A DNA stretch of 48,438 nucleotides from the IMG/VR virus record IMGVR_UViG_3300021961_000154, positions 1 through 48,438 of that record. The stretch is one strand, 5' to 3'. This DNA comes from a virus. The notes beneath the pieces are model-generated. The model did no database searches, had not been told where the DNA came from, and saw nothing but the letters and a program-made list of their open reading frames with translations. Both the position numbers and the translations under genes were made by a program. This document shows, in pieces, positions 6,738 to 15,800 of the stretch (the stretch's first letter is position 1; the number at the start of each line of letters is the position of its first letter).

Positions 6738-9653
6738 ATGAAACCGCTGGATTTCATTGCGGCTGTTGTGCCGTCGGCGGGTGTCTACTGCGTCGCGGAA
6801 CTCAGCTCTAGAAAGAAACAACACGTATACGCGCCACAGGTCGCAGACCTTGAGCCAATCATTGAACAATTCAATGCCAAGAACTATGACATCTACTTTG
6901 CCCTAGCCAGCTTCATAGAGGAAGGCAAACGCACTGCCGAGAACGCGCTGTACATGCGCTCGTTCTTCATGGACATTGACTGTGGAGAAGGCAAGGCGTA
7001 TCTGACCAAGCAAGCCGCAGTCACGGCGTTGGATGAATTCCTGCAAGCCACTGACCTTGGCAAGATGGGCAACCCGTGGATCGTATCTTCGGGCGGGGGA
7101 CTGCATATCTACTGGCCGCTGAACGCTGATGTGGCGATTGCCGAGTGGCGGCTGGCTGCAGAAAACCTCAAGCGTCTGTGCAAGAAGCACACGCTACACA
7201 TTGACTTCACGGTCACAGCCGATGCAGCGCGGGTGCTGCGCGTGCCGGAGACGCGCAACTGGAAGAACAAGGCCAAGCCGCGTCAGGTCAAGCTGCTGAC
7301 AACCGGCGGCACGTTCGACTTCGCTACGTTTGCCGAGGCGGTGAAGACCCCGCTCAATGGCGAGGCGGTGCTGGAGGGACATTTTTCTCCCATACCGGGC
7401 AAGAAGCCGACCCGAAAAAATGAAGGCTCACGCGTTGAGCTAGTGAAAAATAGTGTCACCTATTTCAAAAACATCTTAGTAAAAACGGAAGCTGGCACAG
7501 GTTGCGGACAGATCGCGCACTACCTGACCCACGCTGCCGAGGATGGTATGGAACCCCTATGGCGGGGGCTGTTGTCGATTGCGCAGAAGTGCGATGACGG
7601 GGTGAAAGCAGCACGCTGGCTGTCCAAGCTCCACCCGTATGACGAAGAGCGCATGCAGCAGAAGCTGCGCGAGATCAAAGGACCGTACCCCTGCGTCAAG
7701 CTCGACGGCGAGAATCCGGGCGTATGCACATCGTGTGCACACTGGGGCAAGATCACAAACCCGCTGGCGCTTGGGCGCGAGATTGAAGTCGACAACACCG
7801 AGCGGGAGATCGTAATTGAACAGCCGGTTGACCTTGCTGCACCATCCACAGAGTTACCAGAACAGATTAAAGTAACTCGACCATCCCCGCCAAAAGGCTT
7901 CAGCTACGGCAAGAACGGCGGCGTGTACCGTGAGATCGAGGCAGAAGACGAGAACAAGAACAAGATTAAGAAACAGGTTTTGGTATTGCCGTTCGACATG
8001 TTTGTGGTTGACCTGCTGAGCGTGAACCGCGAGCACCATGTGTTCATGCTGGCAACCCGACCCGAAGGACCTGTACAAGTCATCATCCCGCAGAAGGCGG
8101 TGGTCAGCAAGGACGATACGGTCAAGGCGCTGGCTTCTCAGAACATCATCGCCGCCTACGGCTCTGGCAACGATAAAAACCTGTTCGACTATGTACGCGC
8201 ATGCGTCGAGCACATCTCCACCAACAAGCAAGCGATACCTGTACCGAACAGCTTTGGCTGGCAACAGGACGGCAGCTTTGTGGCTGGCGGCAAGATATTC
8301 ATGCCTGACAACACGGTGCGCCAAATCCCCATGCCGGGACTGGAGAACCTGACGCACTCGACCAAGCCAGCCGGTACGCTGGAGAACTGGCGCAAGTACT
8401 CGCAGATGTGCATACAGCGCAAGCTGTGGGATGTGTTGGCGGTGGGCTGTGGCGTGGGCTTTGGCTCGCCCCTGATGGAGTTCACGGGGTTGGACGGGCT
8501 GACAATTCACTGCTGCTCAACCGCATCCGGTACGGGCAAATCGATGGCGCTGGAGTTGGCTGGATCAATTTGGGGGCATCCCCGCGACTACCGCGTGAAC
8601 AAGAGCACCTCTCCTGTTGCGATGCAGCAGCACGCCGGACTGCTGAAGAACCTGCCCCTGCTGAGCGACGAGATCACCTCCAAGAACCGGCGCGACTTTG
8701 AATGGTTTCCTGAGTTCGTGTTCGACTTGAGTGAAGGGCGCGGCAAGGATCGTATGGAGTCGGGCGCGAACAAGGAACGGCTCAACACATCGGTCTGGGC
8801 GCTCATCTCCATCCTGTCCTCCAACACACACGCAATGGACTATCTGTCAGGTGCGCGTAAGCATTCATCCGAGGGCGAGATACGCCGCATGCTGGAGCTG
8901 AAATTCAACGAAAAGATGGTTTGGGAGCTGCATGAGATCGAAGTCATCAAGTCGCTGCGCCTCAACCATGCAGTAGCTGGTGACGTTTATGCCCGATGGC
9001 TTTCCTTAAATGTCGATACAGCCAAGGCGGTGTATGCGCAGGTCTACAAGAAAGTGCGCGACGAATTCAACATGATCAACGATGAGCGCTACTGGCATGC
9101 GGGTGTGTCGTGCATGATCAGCGGATGCCTGCTGGCTAGCTCGCGCTACGCGAATGTGGTTGACCTGCCGATTGAACCGCTGATTGCTGCGCTCAAACGC
9201 ATGGTGGAGAACATGCGGTCGATGGTTCGTGCCAATGTGCGCACGGCTGACGACGTGCTGAACGCTTACATCCGGGAGTTCTACGGCAAGTTCATCAACG
9301 TCCGCGCCATCGACGGGGCGATGCAAGCCACGTTCGGAGAGACAGGCATAGTCGATGAGTCGATCACGCGCACTCAAGTATCAGGGCGGGTTGAGCGTGG
9401 GATAACCCCCGGCTACGTCAACTTCTTCATCGAAGAACAGCAGCTAAAGTCGTTCTGTGCATCCATGAGCTACGGCTACATCGACTTCAGGAAGGAGTTG
9501 GAGGCGCTGTACCGTGTGGACTACGTGAAGAAGGACATGCTGTCCAAGACCAAAGGGCCGCAGATGCGCGTCAATGCGGTGAAGATCAGCCGCCCCGAGT
9601 CTTCCATTGTTGACCCCGATGACGAAAATCAAGGTCTACTTCCCTTGGGCTGA
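6738..9653 (+). CDS. Primase-helicase fusion: AEP-like primase plus DUF927-type ATPase
   Basis: A 971-residue bifunctional replication protein. The N-terminal archaeo-eukaryotic primase-like part shows FMDIDC with D79 and D81, SSGGGLHIYW with H123, and RVLRVPETRNWK with R165. These are the DxD, GxH and Arg motifs of that fold. A cysteine-bearing linker, CVKLDGENPGVCTSCAHW, may bind zinc. The C-terminal half has Walker A STASGTGKS at 594-602 and Walker B LLSDEI with D644 and E645, as in DUF927-type superfamily 3-like helicases. It would prime and unwind at the fork for the family A polymerase. Confidence 0.9.
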   Translation: MKPLDFIAAVVPSAGVYCVAELSSRKKQHVYAPQVADLEPIIEQFNAKNYDIYFALASFIEEGKRTAENALYMRSFFMDIDCGEGKAYLTKQAAVTALDEFLQATDLGKMGNPWIVSSGGGLHIYWPLNADVAIAEWRLAAENLKRLCKKHTLHIDFTVTADAARVLRVPETRNWKNKAKPRQVKLLTTGGTFDFATFAEAVKTPLNGEAVLEGHFSPIPGKKPTRKNEGSRVELVKNSVTYFKNILVKTEAGTGCGQIAHYLTHAAEDGMEPLWRGLLSIAQKCDDGVKAARWLSKLHPYDEERMQQKLREIKGPYPCVKLDGENPGVCTSCAHWGKITNPLALGREIEVDNTEREIVIEQPVDLAAPSTELPEQIKVTRPSPPKGFSYGKNGGVYREIEAEDENKNKIKKQVLVLPFDMFVVDLLSVNREHHVFMLATRPEGPVQVIIPQKAVVSKDDTVKALASQNIIAAYGSGNDKNLFDYVRACVEHISTNKQAIPVPNSFGWQQDGSFVAGGKIFMPDNTVRQIPMPGLENLTHSTKPAGTLENWRKYSQMCIQRKLWDVLAVGCGVGFGSPLMEFTGLDGLTIHCCSTASGTGKSMALELAGSIWGHPRDYRVNKSTSPVAMQQHAGLLKNLPLLSDEITSKNRRDFEWFPEFVFDLSEGRGKDRMESGANKERLNTSVWALISILSSNTHAMDYLSGARKHSSEGEIRRMLELKFNEKMVWELHEIEVIKSLRLNHAVAGDVYARWLSLNVDTAKAVYAQVYKKVRDEFNMINDERYWHAGVSCMISGCLLASSRYANVVDLPIEPLIAALKRMVENMRSMVRANVRTADDVLNAYIREFYGKFINVRAIDGAMQATFGETGIVDESITRTQVSGRVERGITPGYVNFFIEEQQLKSFCASMSYGYIDFRKELEALYRVDYVKKDMLSKTKGPQMRVNAVKISRPESSIVDPDDENQGLLPLG

Positions 9654-9810
9654 GACGCCTGTCGGCGGTTCGTTCTTCATCCCCACCATAGCGCCGTTCA
9701 AAACCAAGGAGGCAGGGCTTATCGAAGCCCTGCGTCTCCACATGAAAGCCAAGGCAACCTTTGGCTTACTGAACGGCAGACATGGTGTTCTGTTTACCCG
9801 CCGCTCATAG
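9619..9810 (+). CDS. 63-residue small phage protein at the convergent junction
   Basis: Begins at ATG 9619 inside the end of the primase gene (35-nt overlap) and ends with TAG at 9808-9810. The pattern, a hydrophobic start, PVGGSFFIPTIAP, a helical middle and a basic GVLFTRR ending, matches small phage proteins with a P-V-G-x-SFF(I/V)P core that I recall from many phages. Function unknown. Its last 17 nt overlap the end of the giant gene on the other strand. Confidence 0.66.
   Translation: MTKIKVYFPWAETPVGGSFFIPTIAPFKTKEAGLIEALRLHMKAKATFGLLNGRHGVLFTRRS
9712..9733 (+). repeat. Nine-base-pair inverted repeat within the small gene
   Basis: GCAGGGCTT and AAGCCCTGC surround a four-base ATCG loop, with a few more pairs possible outside one mismatch. 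It lies 60 nt before the two arms meet. It could end plus-strand transcription, but there is no T tract and it is within coding sequence. Confidence 0.45.
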
Positions 9811-12800
9811 CTGCTTGTTGGAAGTTCTCCGCGATCCGACTTCTGGTCTGGCGCAACTCCTTGATCCGGTCACGCTTCTCAATCGGAGTCATTTCCTTGT
9901 CCGCAATGATGCTACGTTCTGCGGCAGCGAATTGTCCAAGAACTTGTACAAGTTTCCCAGCCATCTTGCCCTTGGCAATCGTGTCGATGTTCTGTTCCAG
10001 ATACGCCTGTGCCTTTTCCGTATCCCCACGCTCCATCATGCGGGCGTAGGTCTTGTTCATCTGCTCAGCTTCCTTCAGCGTATCCATCGCCAAGTCCACA
10101 AGCTCGTTGCCTTCAGCGTTCTTGAACAGCTGGCCCAGCACCGGGTACTTGCTAAGCGTTTTCTCAGGCGCTGCAGCGGCAGACTCCGAACCGGTGAACG
10201 CGCTAACCAGCGCGGCCACAGCCACACCCATCGGGCCAGTGTACCCACGGATCAAGTGGTCAATCTGCTTGGGCGACATACCGGTTGTTTCACCCAACGA
10301 CTTAGCAAGCTCAGACGTACCGTCGCCAAACCGCTGCTCCGGGGCAACAGCAAGGTCACGCGTGCTTTCAATCGGCGCATCGTTGAAGAACGACTTGTTG
10401 GCTTTCAGTTCCAGCAACGGCAGCGCTGCGGTTGGTACAGGCATCGCACCACCGGGGATTGTGTTGATCAGCATGTTTTTGACCGCCTCACGGACTTTTT
10501 TGCCTTCCGGAGAACTGTTGAACATGCCAAGGTATATGCCTTCCCACAGGCCCTTGAACAAAATGCCGAATTCAAACGGTATGGGAATGGCAATCGGCTC
10601 TTCAATATCCGGCAGCTTGATGAGCCAGTTCCGCATGCGCGTCTCCAGCGGCATCTTCTTGTACCAGTCTTCATCACCTACCATAGATGCGTAGAGCAGC
10701 GTGGAGAAACCCATGAGCACGCCAGATGCCCACAGCTTTTTCTTCATCTGCAGCTTGTCTTCCATCAACGACTTGCCGCGCAGTCCTTGGTACAGGGAGT
10801 GCAGACCGACAATTTGAGCGTTGAAGAACGGGATCATGTGCGACAGGTAGCGCAGTCCCGGCGACAAGCCTTTGCGGTTGTATGGCATGGCCGTGATGGT
10901 CATGTACTCAGCGTCGCGCTCATTCAGACCTTGCTTGATGTAGGAGTCAAACAACATCTTGCGCACAGCCGCGTCGGCGCTTAGTGCACGGGATTCTTGC
11001 CATGCCATCGCAGCGTGGATCGGGCCTTGACCTTTCAGAATCTGACGACGGAACTGCGCCACATCTTCCATGTTGCCGGTAAACATCTGACCGCTGACAA
11101 TGCCCTTACCCTGCAGCTCTTCCATCATTTTCTTACTGTTGACATAGTTCTTCATGCCAGACAGTACGTTGATAGTATGGCTATAGCTGTTGCCACGGGT
11201 AGCACCCATCGCCAGCGAGTCTTTAAACAGCTGGTAGTACGGGTACAGCGGGTTGAGCGTTACACCCTTGCGAAGAACTTTGGCTGGCAGCGCCAGCATC
11301 TTGAGCCAGTCCGGAACCGTAATTGCCACGCCTTCCAGACCTTTAGCCAACAGGTCTACCGGGATACCTTCAAACGCTGTGCCCTCAGTCTTGAGCACAA
11401 TGTGCTTGTCCTCGCCCTTGTCTTTAAAGCGCAGCACATCCGCAGCTTGCGGACCGGGACCATTGTGGATGCCGTACTTCTTGCCACGTGCGTCAACCAA
11501 CCCTAGCTTGTTCATAGTGAACGCAGCGTTCTTGATTGCCAGATTGCGCAACGACATATCCGTCAACAGCAGTGTGTTTTGCATAGAGCTGGTGAAGTAG
11601 TCAAGAATCTGCTCATCCCCACCAACAAGTTTCTGCAAGTGCGGAGAATCTTTTAGGTTGCCTACTTTGACCGGATGCGCCGGATCAAGGAACAGCTCCA
11701 GTACCCCGTCACGGGTAGCGCGGTAGTACGGGATGTAATCACGCTTGCTACGCATTTCTTTTGCAGCTGCCGGAGTAATTGCTCCGCTTTGCTCAAGGAA
11801 GTCGATCAGCCCTTTGTTGTAGGCGTTGTAGTCAGCCCGAGCATCATCCAGCACCGCCTTGACTTCCTTGTTGGCGCGTATCGCTGCCACCGCATCTTTG
11901 ATCAGCGCGATCTTGTCCGGGCTGTACTGCAGCTTGTTGTAGCCTTCCACTTCGCCACGCAACGACGCCATGTACGCCGTGAACAAACGGTTCGCACCTT
12001 CAGCGTTGAATCCCATCTTCAGCAGCGGCTTTAGCTTCTCGTCCACAGAGCGCAAGCTTGGGCCTTTCTCAGCAGCAATTGTGTAGACACCGGGCTGCGT
12101 TTCAGACAGCTTCAGGTTGCCGACATACGCGCTGGCCGAGGCCATCGGCAGCAAGTCCAGAGACTTCTGGAAGTAGTACATCATCTGCATACCAGCGTTG
12201 CGGTCGCCCATGTTCTTGGCAAGCTCTTCCCATGCAGCCAGCTGATCTACGTACGTTACCTTTGCGCCAAGCAAACCGGTAGAGCGAATGCGGTCAGCCA
12301 AACCCCTGCCTTGAGCAATGATCTTCTGGTCAAACTCCTGCACCTTTTCAAACCCAGCAGGCATCTTGGCTGCGCCAAACCGGAACGCCGTCTCTCCATT
12401 GGGGCTGGTGTACACACCAAGGCGGCTGGTGGCAAGGTCACGCTCAGCTTGCTTGATCAGGTTGTAGATGTACTTCGTGTCTTGCTTGACCAACGAGTCC
12501 AGACCAAAGCGTTTGAAGAAGCCGCGCACCGCGCTAACAATGTCTTTCACAAACTGCTTGACTCGATCAACCATGCCGGGGGCAACGCGCCGCCCTTCCG
12601 CAGCGTGGGCAATCATCTCGCGCACAACAGCCATGCGCTGGTCTTCAATCGACATGCCACGATCTTTGGCTTCCTGCTGAGTCTGAGACACTTGGGAATA
12701 CACCCCCAACGCTTCTGCCAACTCATATACGTACTTGTCGCCTTTGGCAAACAAACGGTCAACCAGCGCTTTCATTTCTTTCGGGCCAAGCACCGTGTCC

Positions 12801-15800
12801 ACGCCGTAGTGACCAATCAATTCGTGGGCAAACGTCTCTTCCAAATCCTGCACCGTCTTGTGGTGCTCACCAATAACCAGCACCGAACCGTCCGGAAACA
12901 CAGCGCCCTTCAGGGTAGCCGGGTCCATACCTTGCTGCTCCAAACCGCGCATCATGGCGGCAGGTATCTGCTTGGGCGTAGCGGCGTAGACAAGGTTGAT
13001 GCCTTCCGGCAGCTTGGCTTTCACTCTGTCAGCAACAGCTTGCGCTTCCTTGGTGTCTACGCCACGGTCTGCGCTGCTAGCCTCTCGACCTTGAATGTTG
13101 CCATGCTTAATGTAGTCAGCCGCTGCCATCGAATCGTGCTCTGACACATCAGGGTCCGTAAGGAAGTCTTCCGGAGTCTTGGCTTTGCGACCACGTTTTC
13201 TCGTTTGCTCTTTCTCAGCACGCTGTTCTTCGGAACCAGTTTTAAACGGCGCACTACGAGAGATTGGCTTGCGCTCAGCTGCGGCCAAACCACTACGCAC
13301 AGCTTCTGCTTGCGCAGCTAAAGTTTCTGCGGCGGGTGCACGGAAAGTTGTTTCCAGTGTGTAGCCACGAGCGGCAGCGTTCTCTTCCAGCTTGGCGATA
13401 CGTTCGTTCAACGCTTTGCGCTCAGCATCGCGGGTTTTGCGGGCGCTATCGGTCAGGTCTTCTTTCAAACTAGCCATCACCAATCGACGGCGAGCAAGCA
13501 ACTTGTTGTACAACTGCTGTGCGGCGTCTTGCTGTTTTTCCGTTGCGGTTGGTTTTTGCGCTTCTTTCGCTACGCCAGCAACTTCTGTCTTTTTGCTCGG
13601 CACAGTGATAACCGTACGCGAGCGAAGCGTGTCGATCTGATCTAACAAATCAAGACGCTTGCTGTTCAGGCGACGTTGCGTAGCCGACAATCCTGCTGGC
13701 GTAGCGCCGCCACGCATAGACTGTTTTTTATCCAAACCAAGCTGCGCACCGATAGCATGCACCTCTTGCTTCTTCTCTTCAATCTCTTTCTCAATACCGG
13801 CTAGCTCCGCATTTTCTGGAGCTTTTTTAACAAGAGCGTCTATTTGATCCAACAGATCAAGACGTTTGCTGTACAGAAGGCGCTGCGCCGCTGACAACCT
13901 TGCTGGCGGAGGTGCTCCACGCATAGCTTCTTTTTTGTTCAGCTCAAGCTGCACACCAAGTCTATATGCCTCGTACTTTTTATCCTCAATCGCCTTTTCA
14001 ACAGCTGACAGCCCCGTAATTTTCGGAGCTTTCTTGACTCGCACCGTTTCGGTAGTTACCGTTGTTTTCGATATAACGCGTGGTTCAACGGCTTTATCCA
14101 GCTGCTCAGCCAAAGAGTCTTGGCGCTCAGTCACAGCTTCTGCGGCATTAGATTCTTGCTGCTCAATCAAACTCTGCAGCTTGGTCAAACGCTTTGCGCC
14201 AGTAGCTTGACGCAGCATGTCCTCGTACCGACGCAGCAAATCAACGGCGAACTGCAGCTTCTTGTCTGCTTTGGCAACAGTGGCTACGTACTTTGGATCA
14301 GAAATAGCTTCCAACAGCGCTTGCTGACCTTCAATTTCTTTGGACAGCTTTTCATACTTAGCCGCTACATCAGCGCTAACACCAGCATCAGCAACGTCGG
14401 GCAGCAAACCACGACGTGCTTTTTCCAAAGCAGCAATCACATCTCGGCTAGTTTTTATCTCTTCATTAATCTTTTGCTTAACGTCTTTCAGGCGTTGAAG
14501 AACAACTTGCTTTTGCTCTTCCACATATACAGTACGCTGCGCTGCCAAGTCTTTACTAGACAGCTTGAACATGTCGGTTATATCGGCTGTGCCCGGACGC
14601 GGTCCTACCTTGCTCTGCTTTAGCAAACGGCGAACTTTTCCATCCAGTTCTTTCAAAAGGCTGTTGTACTTCTGCCCTTCCACCAACAACGCTTTCTTTT
14701 TCTGCAAGTCGTCCGTTGTCTCAAACTGTTTCTGTAGACGACGCTGTTCATTAGCGTACGTATCCGCTTCATCACGCATCTCTTTGATGCGCTGGTCTAT
14801 GTCAGCCTGTTGCTGCTCTGCAGTAACTGCGGGTTTGGTTTCTTTAGGCGACGGAGTAAGCGTAAGTTGGGGCCGTTCTCCTTTGACGACACGACCTTTA
14901 GGCGCTTCTTTGGTGGGGAACGCCAGCTTGTTGGTCACATCCGCTACGAAACTGCGCAACCCTGCCAGCTCACCTGTACGTTCGTTGGCAATAGTCATAC
15001 CGCGCTTGATCACATCCTGACGCGGACGGAGCGCTTTCATTTCATCGTACAGTTTCTTCAGCTCCGATGCCGGGGCTTTGCGTGCAATGGCTTCGTTGAT
15101 GGCCGTTTGCAGTTCTTCCAAGCGTGCTTGCTGTGCTTCAACGACATCTTTTTTGCTACGGCGCAGTGCCCTTAGCTCCCGCGCTATCTTCCTTATTTCT
15201 GAAATAGGCGCTCTGCGTTTAAGGGCTTCATAAATAGCGGTTCGTAATTCCAGTTCTTTACCAACAGCACGAGTTTTTGCGTGATCAACCAAGGTCTGCA
15301 AACGAGTCGTAATAGCTTCTGCAGCTTTTAGTTTCTCATCCGTAGTTGCTGCCGGACGATCAAACTCTTGCCGCCGATAATCAGCTTCCTTGATAGACGC
15401 ATCAACAATGCGAGCAATTAACCCCGATGCTTTACGCCGTGCAGTCTTGCGGGTAGAGCCGGTAAACTCCCCCTTGCGCAAAGAGTCAATGATGTTGGCC
15501 AGATCAAACAGCGCTGCTTCACGTTCTTTGGCTTGCTGGTCTGCCAGATACCGAGCGCGTTGTTTTTGCAGGCCGGGGTCTTGTGTTTGTTGAGCGTATT
15601 CCCGCAGCTGTTTCAAAACCGACAACGACGCTTCAACGCCCACCAAACGTTTACCGTCCGCAGTCAGCACCGGCTGACCAGCTTCATTCTCCGTGGTCAG
15701 CTCAAGGTTGGGAAACTCTGTTTTACGCTGTTGCTCCAGCTCCGCTATGCGGGCATCCAGTGCTTTAATGGCAGCATCGGCTTGCCGTTTGTCGTTCAGG

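Noticed and set aside
9782-10984. A 400-codon open frame on the plus strand opposite the giant gene
   Set aside because: It lies wholly antisense to a well-supported coding region, has no family resemblance and no ribosome binding site; codon bias of the real gene explains it.
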